A DNA stretch of 8,544 bases, from the NCBI GenBank assembly GCA_964644705.1, contig CAZXYF010000133.1:1-8544 (forward strand), read 5' to 3'. The first letter of the stretch is position 1. Each line of letters opens with the position of its first letter. The notes beneath the pieces were generated by a model. It ran no database searches and had not been told where the DNA came from. It saw nothing but the letters and a program-made list of their open reading frames with translations. Shown in pieces: positions 1 to 6,865 of the stretch. Source of the DNA: CAZXYF01 sp964644705. Lineage in GTDB: Bacteria > Planctomycetota > Brocadiia > SM23-32. Both the position numbers and the translations under genes were made by a program.

Positions 1-256
1 TTAGCGTGGCTTTTTACCCCCTGAAAAACGGCGCTAACGGGGGGGCGGCAGTTGATAGTTGCTGGTTGCTTGTTGCTCGTTGGTCGAAGATCCGCCGTAC
101 GGCTGATTAATGACATAACGGCGCAGAGGCCAGGGATCAGAGGACAGCCTGCGCTCAGGGAAGCTTTGCCCTGTTACAGCTGATTTTGAGGGGGTGAAAA
201 AGTGAGGATTGAGTGAACCACGTTCGTCTCAAACAATGTGCGGGGGCTAAGTAGGT
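1..256. other. Left-edge intergenic region without a supportable gene
   Basis: I see no convincing protein or stable RNA gene here. The first 37 bases form an imperfect hairpin: TTAGCG (1-6) pairs with CGCTAA (32-37), and TTTTT (11-15) pairs with AAAAA (24-28). This could be the terminator or 3' end of something to the left of the window. A second hairpin is CAGGG (156-160) pairing with CCCTG (169-173) around an AAGCTT core. A perfect GCCGTACGGC palindrome sits at 94-103 and resembles the palindromes clustered at 257-374. The short open frames here lack conserved-looking composition and ribosome binding sites. Confidence 0.5.
51..85. repeat. Short tandem heptanucleotide repeat (GTTGCTN, five units)
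   Basis: Five consecutive 7-base units can be read: gttgata, gttgctg, gttgctt, gttgctc and gttggtc. All begin GTTG and the middle three share GTTGCT. Degenerate heptamer runs of this kind occur in intergenic DNA of many bacteria and usually have no known function. It lies outside any gene I can support, so it probably arose by replication slippage. Confidence 0.7.
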
Positions 257-374
257 GTTGTGCCGTACGGTACTGCCATATGGCAAGTCAAAAAACACCT
301 TTGCCATGCCATATGTCAGTACCGAAGGTTGTGCCATATGTCACATATTGCATATGACGCCATATGGCACAACC
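257..374. repeat. Cluster of GCCATATGGC-type palindromes forming two adjacent hairpins
   Basis: Six related palindromes or near-palindromes lie in about 118 bp: GCCGTACGGT (262-271), GCCATATGGC (275-284), GCCATATGTC (308-317), GCCATATGTC (333-342), a weaker GCATATGAC (350-358), and GCCATATGGC (359-368). They are arranged as two nested inverted repeats. In hairpin A, 268-285 pairs with 307-324 at 17 of 18 positions around a 21-base loop. In hairpin B, GGTTGTGCCATATG (327-340) pairs perfectly with 361-374, with further inner pairing (TCA-AT with AT-TGA). Only two bases separate the hairpins. The outer ends also match each other: GTTGTGCCGTACGG at 257-270 against the complement of 360-373, 12 of 14. 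The block therefore resembles a small terminal-inverted-repeat or REP/BIME-like element, but I see no target-site duplication. An operator array or a structured RNA are alternatives. Confidence 0.75.
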
Positions 375-607
375 AACGGCGAACTGCGCGGCACCTTGTC
401 CATACGAGGCGATGCACGCAGGATTTTGCTTCCATTTCCAACCACGAGCTGCGGCATTTTACGCTACAGCAGTCATCGGTAAGGGAGACTGAGAGGTAAC
501 CTGGCCTATTGCCAGTCGGCGGGATTCCGGGATGCGCAGAACGCGGCAGGTCGCGCTCAGCGATCACGACCCACTTGCATCCAGTAGGTGTTGCGCTACA
601 ACCAGAC
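375..607. other. Intergenic region downstream of the sugar kinase gene
   Basis: No gene is supportable here. The region follows the stop of the minus-strand PfkB kinase. A small hairpin, CTGGC (501-505), loop CTATT, GCCAG (511-515), could contribute to transcript ending but has no T-run on either side. Just past the kinase stop the minus strand can form only a 4-bp stem (GTTG/CAAC, about 588-600). No clear Rho-independent terminator is visible. Confidence 0.4.
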
Positions 608-1495
608 TCAGATTGCCCTGAATTCTTCCACCAACTCATCGGATATATCAGGCATGGCCCCCCGGCAGCCGGCTACGTAAGCCCCCAGCGTATTGGCGCC
701 ACGCGCAATCTGATCAAGATCTTCGCCCCCCAGATATTTTACCGTCAGGCCGGCGCAGAAAGCATCACCGGCCCCGACTGTATCCACGATGGATGTTGCC
801 GACGGCGTATCTTCGACCTGTTGATCAGCCGTATATATCTCGCATCCATCTTCCCCCCGTGTGATGCAGAGCAGATCGATTCCGTAGTCCCGTATCAGAT
901 CCCGGGCGAACGGCGCATTGTGCTGTTGGGGCACACCGAACATCTCCCGCAGGGTGGCCATTTCATAAATGTTGAGTTTCAATACCTCGCAGCGCTCCAG
1001 GGATCTCGTAATAATATCTTTGGAGAAGAGGTCACCGCGGAGATTAAGATCCAGAATGCGAACGGCGTTGTCCGCCGTTTCGAGTACCTCATGGATTGTC
1101 TCCCGGCTGCGGGGGTTACGCTGAGACAGGGTGCCAAAACAGACTGCATCAGCCCCCCGTGCCGCATCAAGCCACTGGCGTTCGGGGTGCATGTAATCCC
1201 AGGCCACATCCTCCATGATGTCAAAATGGGGGATTCCTTCCTCATCCAGCTCGATATTCACTTTGCCGGTGGGATAGTTGCAATCACGCTGAATGAAACC
1301 GGTGCACAGGCCTGTGGCATCCAGAGCCGCCAGTATGTCATCCCCCGGTTTATCATCGCCAATGCGGCTGAAAGTGAGTCCCGTGCAGCCAAGACAATGC
1401 ACATGATAGGCAAAGTTTGCGGGCGCACCGCCCAGAACGCGGCCGTCCTCGAAAACGTCCCACAGCACTTCGCCAACACCGATAATCGTGTGCAT
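608..1495 (-). CDS. PfkB-family carbohydrate kinase (fructokinase-like)
   Basis: A 295-residue cytoplasmic kinase of the ribokinase/PfkB fold, expected to transfer phosphate from ATP to a sugar or sugar-like substrate. The N-terminal family signature is GGAPANFA (residues 22-29), typical of fructokinase-type members. PTGKV (75-79) with a following VAWD (97-100) also resembles fructokinases. The second signature is DTVGAGDAF (238-246), in which D244 should be the catalytic base and GAGD forms the anion hole. DLNLR (149-153), KLNxxE (173-178) and TRGEDG (212-217) line the expected nucleotide and substrate pockets. Length is normal for the family. The start ATG lies 12 bases after the serA stop, with AGGA about 10 bases upstream, so it is very probably cotranscribed with serA. 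The true substrate is not determined: fructose is the best guess from sequence, but the serA link leaves other hydroxy compounds possible. Confidence 0.9.
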   Translation of the reverse strand: MHTIIGVGEVLWDVFEDGRVLGGAPANFAYHVHCLGCTGLTFSRIGDDKPGDDILAALDATGLCTGFIQRDCNYPTGKVNIELDEEGIPHFDIMEDVAWDYMHPERQWLDAARGADAVCFGTLSQRNPRSRETIHEVLETADNAVRILDLNLRGDLFSKDIITRSLERCEVLKLNIYEMATLREMFGVPQQHNAPFARDLIRDYGIDLLCITRGEDGCEIYTADQQVEDTPSATSIVDTVGAGDAFCAGLTVKYLGGEDLDQIARGANTLGAYVAGCRGAMPDISDELVEEFRAI

Positions 1496-1507
1496 TATTG
1501 ATTTATC

Positions 1508-3094
1508 CTACAGGGAAATGGCCACTGCTTTTTCCACCACCTCGAGTTGTTTGAGCGCCTGCATGGTATCGTCCTCGCAGGGGTTATCCAGTTTCAGGGC
1601 GATGAGAGAATTCCCACCAGCCTGCTGTCGTCCAAATGTCATCTGAGCAATGTTGATACCCGCATCTCCCAGTGTGTCGCCCACTTCGCCTACAACACCG
1701 GGTTTGTCGGGAGTGAACAGCAGAACCAGATGCCCCTCAGGCTCGATTTCGGTATCGAAACCGGCGACCTGAACAATTCGGGAGTGCGTTCCACCCAGCA
1801 CGGAACCGGAGACTTTAATATCTCCTTCGTCTGTGGAAAGGGAAATGGAGATGAGATCGGTGAAACCACCTTCTGTATTGCTGGAGGAATGGCCGTTGAT
1901 TTCCATACCCCGTTCGTCGGCGATATGTGGGGCACTGACGATATTGACGTTTTCCCCCAGGACGGTTTGCAATACGCCCATGACGCCGTAATTGACCACC
2001 GGGGTGATATCACCTTCGGCGATCTCCCCGTTGCATTCAACGGTCATGGATTCAAGCCGACCCTGATTCAGAGCGCCGAGGAGTTTCCCCATTTTTAGAC
2101 TCAGATCACAGAACGGCCTCAGTGCATCCATCTGTTCGGGAGGAACCGAGGTCATATTGAGCGCATTCCGGAAATGGCCGTCCTGAAGAGCCGCGATGAG
2201 CTGTTCTGCGGCCTGCGCGCCCACGGCTTCCTGGGCGGCTTCGGTGGAAGCCCCCAGATGCGGGGTGGCGAGTATCCGGTCGTCGTGAGTGAATTCGTGA
2301 TCGGCGGGAGGCTCCTCGGTGTAAACGTCAAAGGCCGCGCCGGCCAAGTCGCCGGACCTGACTGCTTCAACAACAGCATCACGCTGCACAATGGCTCCCC
2401 GGGCGCAGTTGATGATACGGGCGGAAGATTTCATCTGCGCGATTTGTTCCGGACCGATCATGCCGGTCGTCTCATCGTTGACGGGGACGTGGATGGTGAG
2501 ATAGTCGCAGCTCCCCAGCATGTTGTCCAGGCAATCGTGGAGAGATATCCCCAGTTTGTTTGCTTTATCGCGGGAAATGTAAGGATCCAGCCCCAGCAGC
2601 TTCATATCGAAAGCGCGTGCACGCTGGGCAACGGCCCGGCCAACTCGTCCCAGACCGATGATTCCGAGGGTCTTGCCGGCCAGTTGAGCTCCCGTATACT
2701 GTTTCCGATTCCATTTTCCCTCGCGCATTGAGATGTAGGCGGGCCCGACGTTACGGGACAGCCCCAGCATGAGGGCGAAAGTATGTTCTGCAGTGCTGAT
2801 GGTGTTGGCACCGGGGGTGTTCATGACAACGATGCCTTTGCGGGAGGCGGCTTCGATGTCAATATTATCGACGCCCACGCCGGCCCGGCATACTGCTTTG
2901 AGCTGATCGGCCGTCGAGAAAACATCTTCGGTCAGTTTGGCTCCCGACCGACAGATAATACCGACTGCATCTTTCAGCGCATCTTTCAGTTCGTCCGGCG
3001 GCAATCCGGGGCTATTATCAACATCATATCCAGCCTCGGAAACCATCTCGATGGTGCTCTGTGGCAACTTGTCCGCAATCAGCACTTTCGCCAT
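1508..3094 (-). CDS. serA: D-3-phosphoglycerate dehydrogenase, long (type I) form
   Basis: This 528-residue cytoplasmic enzyme catalyses the NAD-dependent oxidation of 3-phosphoglycerate to 3-phosphohydroxypyruvate, the committed step of serine synthesis. Domains in order are: N-terminal substrate-binding half (about 1-98); Rossmann NAD-binding domain with GLGRVG (147-152) and acidic D170 for the adenosine ribose; return to the substrate domain (about 285-315); an intervening allosteric (ASB) domain (about 316-450) with the conserved APHIADERG stretch (388-396); and a C-terminal ACT domain (about 456-528) that binds serine in other family members. The expected catalytic residues R232, E261 and H279 are all present. 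Length matches the usual 525-530 residues of type I enzymes, so feedback control by serine is plausible but not shown. The start ATG is preceded by AGAGGAGA at 6-7 bases. It is the first gene of a two-gene unit with the downstream PfkB kinase, behind a strong promoter at 3219-3247. Confidence 0.97.
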   Translation of the reverse strand: MAKVLIADKLPQSTIEMVSEAGYDVDNSPGLPPDELKDALKDAVGIICRSGAKLTEDVFSTADQLKAVCRAGVGVDNIDIEAASRKGIVVMNTPGANTISTAEHTFALMLGLSRNVGPAYISMREGKWNRKQYTGAQLAGKTLGIIGLGRVGRAVAQRARAFDMKLLGLDPYISRDKANKLGISLHDCLDNMLGSCDYLTIHVPVNDETTGMIGPEQIAQMKSSARIINCARGAIVQRDAVVEAVRSGDLAGAAFDVYTEEPPADHEFTHDDRILATPHLGASTEAAQEAVGAQAAEQLIAALQDGHFRNALNMTSVPPEQMDALRPFCDLSLKMGKLLGALNQGRLESMTVECNGEIAEGDITPVVNYGVMGVLQTVLGENVNIVSAPHIADERGMEINGHSSSNTEGGFTDLISISLSTDEGDIKVSGSVLGGTHSRIVQVAGFDTEIEPEGHLVLLFTPDKPGVVGEVGDTLGDAGINIAQMTFGRQQAGGNSLIALKLDNPCEDDTMQALKQLEVVEKAVAISL

Positions 3095-3218
3095 TGAACG
3101 TCTCCTCTCGCTATACTCTGTGTACGTAGAATGCGTTTCTGATCGGACGCTGCGTCCGTTCGAAAAATGGAAAGAACCGAAAATTCTGCCCCCTCAGCTC
3201 CGTTTATATTCTGTATGG
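3095..3218 (-). promoter_or_regulatory. serA 5' leader with 15-bp inverted repeat and ribosome binding site
   Basis: Initiation about 7 bases past the -10 box at 3219-3224 would give a leader of about 117 nt. It contains a perfect inverted repeat, CGGACGC-T-GCGTCCG (3144-3158), with a single central base. As DNA it looks like a dimer-bound operator; as RNA it could form a small stem. No T-run follows it on the minus strand, so it does not look like a terminator or classical attenuator. The serA ribosome binding site reads AGAGGAGA on the minus strand (3101-3108). No leader peptide or known riboswitch is recognised. Confidence 0.5.
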
Positions 3219-3247
3219 ATTATAGTGAACGTTTGTGGTTCAGTCAA
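3219..3247 (-). promoter_or_regulatory. Near-consensus sigma-70 promoter for serA
   Basis: On the minus strand TTGACT (3242-3247, -35) is followed by exactly 17 bases and then TATAAT (3219-3224, -10). This matches 11 of 12 consensus positions with the optimal spacer. It lies between the stop of the upstream MnmE-like gene (3267) and serA, pointing at serA. The serA-kinase pair therefore probably has its own housekeeping promoter rather than depending on read-through from the GTPase gene. Confidence 0.75.
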
Positions 3248-3266
3248 AATACTGCGAAAAAGGGAT

Positions 3267-4496
3267 TTATGCATTGCCACCCCGGCCCATGAGCCCGCGA
3301 AGGGTTCGGGCGGCACGTTCGGGGTCGTCGGCCGCCTGATCCTCAATTTGATCAAGGGCCTGCTTCATCGGGGAGATGAACGGGACGGCCGCCCCCTCTT
3401 CCGCCTCTTCAATGAGAGGCTCATACGGTTTGATGAGGTGCCTTTCAAGATCCTGAATCCCCGTTTCCTGTTTGGCTGATACCGGGATGATCGGAACGTT
3501 TCTGTTATCGTGCGGAGCGGAATATTTCGCCGAAAGGCCGGAAACTTCCTCGCGGAGGATGTCGATCTTGTTTTTGACACAGATGGTTCGCTTTTCCGCG
3601 GACACATCCGGCACATTGGCTGTCTCCGGATCGGTTTGACTGGCGTCTTCCACCCACAGAAGTACGTCGCATTCATCCACCAGCTCCAGTGCTCGTGCAA
3701 TGGCCCGGGATTCCAGATCGTCCACGTCGTCCCGGATGCCGGCTGAGTCGATAATCTCAAATGGGACCCCGTTGATGGAGACGGTTTCTCTCACGATGTC
3801 ACGGGTTGTGCCGGGACTATCGTGCACTATCACGCGTTCCCGCCGTAACAGGGCATTCAGCAGGGTGGATTTCCCAACGTTCGGGATACCCGCGATCAAT
3901 ACGCGGGGCGGATTGATCAGAGCGTTACCCAGCGGGTATCGGTCCCGGATTGGTGAGAGTTGCCCGGCATAATCATCATCGTCTCTCAGGCTCCGGAGAA
4001 GTGACTGGCAGGCCTTGAAAAGAGCGCCATTGCGCTGAAACAGAAGCATGCGCGCCCCCAGGCGTGTTTCTACTCGCGGCAGATGTGCCCTCACACACGC
4101 GTCAATGGATTTTTCTGACAGCGGGCCCTCCAGGTTCTGCTGGTCGGAAAGGATTTCCTGCCATGTCTTTCGTTCCACCTCCCGCCGTGAGGTCAGACGG
4201 TGCAGTACCGATTCAACGGCCGCGACGCCACCGTGACAGTTAATTTCGTATTTCTGCTGACCCGTTCGCGCAACAATCACCTCATCGAGAGTCTGCGCAT
4301 CACGGGTGATATGTCCATAAATCAATTGTCCCATTCGGATAGGGTAGTCGGTTGTGCCGGCGGGCTCGAAACACCCGCTCAGCACCGATTCGGCACGGGG
4401 GCCGGCCAGCCGTATGATGCCAATTCCCCCCTTACCCGGGGGCGTGATAAGGCTGGCAAACGTTCCGTCGGTGGGGCTCTGGTCATGTGGCTCCAT
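3267..4496 (-). CDS. mnmE: Divergent MnmE/TrmE-like tRNA modification GTPase
   Basis: A 409-residue protein with the MnmE architecture: an N-terminal TrmE-like domain (about 10-105), a helical segment split around the G domain, and an inserted GTPase domain (about 197-350). The N-terminus keeps the PPGKGGIGIIRLAGP stretch (19-33) and NCHGG (86-90). GTP motifs are complete: G1 GIPNVGKS (203-210, with the potassium-site Asn of MnmE-type G domains), G2 TTRD (230-233), G3 DSAG (250-253), G4 NKID (309-312) and G5 SAK (340-342). Canonical MnmE works with MnmG to build the 5-carboxymethylaminomethyl group of wobble uridine. Here the protein is about 45-50 residues short, GED before the HGG motif reads GQQKYE, the usual PGEFTxRAF block is not recognisable, and the C-terminus ends RGLMGRGGNA instead of carrying CxGK. 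It may be a lineage-specific MnmE or a paralogue with another job. The ATG has GAGGA about 9 bases upstream. It is divergent from the M16 peptidase gene. Confidence 0.82.
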   Translation of the reverse strand: MEPHDQSPTDGTFASLITPPGKGGIGIIRLAGPRAESVLSGCFEPAGTTDYPIRMGQLIYGHITRDAQTLDEVIVARTGQQKYEINCHGGVAAVESVLHRLTSRREVERKTWQEILSDQQNLEGPLSEKSIDACVRAHLPRVETRLGARMLLFQRNGALFKACQSLLRSLRDDDDYAGQLSPIRDRYPLGNALINPPRVLIAGIPNVGKSTLLNALLRRERVIVHDSPGTTRDIVRETVSINGVPFEIIDSAGIRDDVDDLESRAIARALELVDECDVLLWVEDASQTDPETANVPDVSAEKRTICVKNKIDILREEVSGLSAKYSAPHDNRNVPIIPVSAKQETGIQDLERHLIKPYEPLIEEAEEGAAVPFISPMKQALDQIEDQAADDPERAARTLRGLMGRGGNA

Positions 4497-4608
4497 AAAG
4501 TCGAGTCCTCAACCTGTGTTATTGACGCATTGAGCCGTATTCTATAGCATCATTTCCGCGGATGAAAGATCTTACCGATATCAACCGACATCACAGGAGA
4601 CATCCATT
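4497..4608. promoter_or_regulatory. Divergent intergenic region between the GTPase and the M16 peptidase
   Basis: This 112-bp gap must hold promoters for both diverging genes. For the plus strand a weak candidate is TTGACG (4522-4527), a 17-base spacer and TAGCAT (4545-4550); an overlapping TATAGC (4543-4548) would have a spacer of only 15. For the minus strand a TATAGA-like box overlaps the same stretch but has no good -35. The ribosome binding site AGGAGA (4595-4600) lies 8 bases before the TTG start of the peptidase and decides that start. Confidence 0.35.
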
Positions 4609-5934
4609 TTGCTTGATGAATATAAACGTGTTGAGCTGGACAACGGATTATGCGTGATCGGAGTCGAGAATCCTGCCCTGCATTATTTTTCCTGCCATGC
4701 TCGCGTCCACGCGGGACCGCGGTTTGAACCGCGCGACCATGTGGGCCTGACACATATGCTGGAACACATGATCATTCAGGGCTCTGAAAAATACCCCACT
4801 TCGCGGGATATTATGCGGTCGATTGAAGATCTCGGCGGCGTTTTGGATGCCAGCACGCATCCGGAATCACTGGATGTTTATGTGGGATTGCATCGGAAAC
4901 ACTGGGAGAAAGGGCTGGACATTTTCACCGATGTGCTTCTCAATCCGCTGTTTGACCGGGCGGAGATTGAGCAGGAAAAGAACATTTTGATTCAGGAAAT
5001 CAGCAATCATCGCGACGAGCGGGGGCGGAACATCAGTGCTTCGGAAATGGCCTATTCCCTGCTGTTTCTTGAGGAGCCGGATGAACTGGGCAGCCGGGGG
5101 AGTGTGGAGAATATCCGCAGCTTCGATCAGGATATGGTGCGCGATTATTTCGATCGCTTCTTCGTGCCGGAGAACATGGTGATTTCCCTGGCGGGAAGCT
5201 ATGATTTTGACGAAATTGTGGGGCAGCTCAATGATACTTTGGGGCAGAAGAAAAACGAGGGCTGTCCTCCCAAAGTGCTCAGTGGAGATGTTGAGAGAAA
5301 GCGGGCGCGGGCCGTCTATCGAGAGACCGAGAGAACTCCGGTGGTGGAGGTTGATCTGAGCCATCGCGGGTACGGCCTGGGGCACGAGAAGTTTGGTGCA
5401 ATGACTTCGGCATCGCATATCCTGGGAGGAGGGCTGAGTTCGCGGCTGTTCACTCAGGTGCGTGAGGAAAAAGGGTTGGTCTATCGGATCAACAGCCAGC
5501 CGGTGGTTTACTCCGATACCGGTGCGGTGGACGTGCTGTTCAGTGTTGAGCGGAACAATCTGGTTGCCGCTACGGAAGCGGTTATGGAAGTGATTGCGGA
5601 GTTCCGGGAGGAGGGGATTATCGAGGATGAATTGGAATCCTACAAAGAAAATGCCCGGTGTGGTATGGATATCATGTGCGACCGGCCGGACCGGTTGGCG
5701 AACTACCTCGGGCGCCAGGAATTGCTGCTGCCGGAGGAGGAGGTCAAGCCGCCCGGTCAGTTTGTGGAGGAACAGGAAAAGCTGACACCGGAGGATTTGA
5801 GCGGGGTTATTGAGGATATATTCACCCCTGAAAACGCGAATCTGTCGGTGGTCGGTCCGTTCGAGGAACGGGATAAAAAGGGGATCACCGAAATGTTTCC
5901 CTCCGAGGAAGTCAAGCCGGAGAAGGGGGCCTGA
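4609..5934 (+). CDS. M16 family zinc metallopeptidase (pitrilysin/processing-peptidase type)
   Basis: A 441-residue single-unit M16 protein. The inverted zinc motif HMLEH (49-53) is intact: H49 and H53 bind zinc and E52 is the general base. E130 follows H53 by 77 residues, the same interval as the third zinc ligand in E. coli pitrilysin, and E123 matches that enzyme's second conserved acidic residue. The C-terminal half carries the REEKGLVY motif (285-292) typical of the substrate-binding side of this family, after the GGGLSSRLF stretch (273-281). Such short M16 proteins act as dimers or larger assemblies that degrade peptides. No signal peptide or membrane segment is visible, so a cytoplasmic place is likely. 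The start is TTG at 4609: it has AGGAGA 8 bases upstream, and the next in-frame methionine falls inside the zinc motif region. It appears monocistronic. The physiological substrate is unknown. Confidence 0.93.
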   Translation: MLDEYKRVELDNGLCVIGVENPALHYFSCHARVHAGPRFEPRDHVGLTHMLEHMIIQGSEKYPTSRDIMRSIEDLGGVLDASTHPESLDVYVGLHRKHWEKGLDIFTDVLLNPLFDRAEIEQEKNILIQEISNHRDERGRNISASEMAYSLLFLEEPDELGSRGSVENIRSFDQDMVRDYFDRFFVPENMVISLAGSYDFDEIVGQLNDTLGQKKNEGCPPKVLSGDVERKRARAVYRETERTPVVEVDLSHRGYGLGHEKFGAMTSASHILGGGLSSRLFTQVREEKGLVYRINSQPVVYSDTGAVDVLFSVERNNLVAATEAVMEVIAEFREEGIIEDELESYKENARCGMDIMCDRPDRLANYLGRQELLLPEEEVKPPGQFVEEQEKLTPEDLSGVIEDIFTPENANLSVVGPFEERDKKGITEMFPSEEVKPEKGA

Positions 5935-6183
5935 CGGCTCGTGGAATGCGGGCTAAACCGGTGTTGTCCCAGTTCTTGAACATATTCTGTTGTTTGCTCG
6001 CACAACAGAGGCTTCCGGAGATCAATCGGTTTCTGCGCAAACTCCATAATGGCTCCAGCGCCCTGCCAAAAGAACCTATCGTTTTGCGTGGTATGCCCGT
6101 TGTAGGGCACAAGGACGCCCCTGTTTGGATAAGCCCGGCGAGCAGGGCATCACAAAACGCATGTGTGGCACTGGAGACTTACG
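5935..6183. other. Convergent intergenic region between M16 peptidase and queE
   Basis: No gene is supportable here. Open frames on both strands exist but run into the flanking genes and lack ribosome binding sites. Structure present: a hairpin TGCCC (6094-6098), loop GTTGTA, GGGCA (6105-6109), and a looser stem CCCTG (6119-6123) with CAGGG (6143-6147). These may end transcription of the two converging genes, but neither has a clear U-tract. The segment 6076-6097, next to the first hairpin, closely resembles 8523-8544 at the right edge of the window. Confidence 0.4.
6076..6097. repeat. Short dispersed motif, first copy (second at 8523-8544)
   Basis: Positions 6076-6097 and 8523-8544 agree at 18 of 22 bases. 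They share the unbroken block CTATCGTTTTGCG, and all four differences are transitions. Each copy lies in intergenic DNA beside a small hairpin. The second copy touches the window edge, so the repeat may be longer. Chance cannot be excluded at this length. Confidence 0.4.
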
Positions 6184-6843
6184 TTATACGCCGCGTTCCC
6201 GTTCGGGCCAGATGATTCGATGCAGCTGAAGCTGAAGGCGAACTGGAAGTCCGGCGCGGAGAACCCAGTCGGCAAGCGTCGCCGGGGATATGCCTGCGCC
6301 GTCTGAATCAACCGGCGAAAACAGGACGGGACAGATTTCACACAGGGATTTGTTTCGCACCTTCTGGATTGCCCAGTCGAAATCTCTGCGGCTGGCGATG
6401 ACGAATTTCAGTTCATCGCTGCTATTGAGTTCGGAAAAATTACTCTCAAGCGTCGAGCCGTTTTCGCCGCTATCGGGACATTTAATGTCCATTATGCGGC
6501 GGGCGCCGTCGGGCAGGGCGGATATATCCATGGAACCGTTGGTCTCCACCTGCACCACCAGCCCGCTCTCGATCAACTCGCCGACCAGTTTGGAGACACC
6601 GGACTGTAGAAGTGGCTCACCGCCCGTGATGCACGCGAGATCGGTGTTGTAGGACATCGCCATTTGAACCACATCGGACAGCTGAATGTTTTCGCCAGAT
6701 TCGTCGCTGGCATATCGGGTATCGCACCAGTGACAGTGCAGGTTACACCCGGCCAGGCGAACGAATACGCATGGCCGACCCGCCAGAGTGCTTTCTCCCT
6801 GGATGCTGTGGAAAATTTCGGTCACTTCAAGTGTTGTGTTCAT
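6184..6843 (-). CDS. queE: 7-carboxy-7-deazaguanine synthase (radical SAM)
   Basis: A 219-residue radical SAM enzyme that converts 6-carboxytetrahydropterin to 7-carboxy-7-deazaguanine, the ring-contraction step toward preQ0 and queuosine. The N-terminus has the QueE hallmark EIFHSIQGES (9-18). The cluster-binding cysteines C33, C37 and C40 give CxxxCxxC, the QueE spacing as seen in RLAGCNLHCHWCDT (29-42). GGEPLLQ (74-80) is the SAM-contacting GGE motif, ETNGS (100-104) and DIKCPDSGE (119-127) are family blocks, and LQLQLHRIIWP (203-213) is the typical C-terminal motif. Length is normal (210-225). Its start lies 22 bases after the stop of the C45-type acyltransferase gene, so the two are probably cotranscribed. 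A GGAAG upstream is rather far (about 12 bases) for a good ribosome binding site. No queC, queD or queF lies in the window, so the rest of the pathway must be elsewhere. Confidence 0.95.
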   Translation of the reverse strand: MNTTLEVTEIFHSIQGESTLAGRPCVFVRLAGCNLHCHWCDTRYASDESGENIQLSDVVQMAMSYNTDLACITGGEPLLQSGVSKLVGELIESGLVVQVETNGSMDISALPDGARRIMDIKCPDSGENGSTLESNFSELNSSDELKFVIASRRDFDWAIQKVRNKSLCEICPVLFSPVDSDGAGISPATLADWVLRAGLPVRLQLQLHRIIWPERERGV

Positions 6844-6865
6844 GTTTCGTTCGGGCTTCCATGGA

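Noticed and set aside
257..374. CRISPR array or integron attC interpretation of the palindrome cluster
   Set aside because: Units are short, unevenly spaced (centres 10-33 bases apart) and in inverted rather than direct order. No cas gene, integrase or attC core-site pair is visible.
250..593. The 11-base AGTAGGTGTTG occurring at 250-260 and 583-593 as possible attachment-site direct repeats
   Set aside because: An 11-base match within 350 bp of low-complexity intergenic DNA is weak, and there is no integrase or cargo between the copies.
509..1501. A 330-codon open frame on the plus strand, fully antisense to the PfkB kinase
   Set aside because: The minus-strand protein has all family motifs, while this frame has no recognisable domain. 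It follows from the codon pattern of the real gene.
1547..2731. Two long plus-strand open frames (183 and 185 codons) antisense to serA
   Set aside because: They are shadows of a clearly identified gene, with no ribosome binding sites and no family resemblance.
5757..6110. A 117-codon minus-strand frame across the end of the M16 gene
   Set aside because: Half of it is antisense to the conserved peptidase C-terminus, and the rest has no recognisable feature.
5946..6215. An 89-codon plus-strand frame between the M16 gene and queE
   Set aside because: It runs into queE in the convergent orientation, has no good ribosome binding site, and contains the repeat-like motif and hairpin region. Its composition does not look like a protein family I know.
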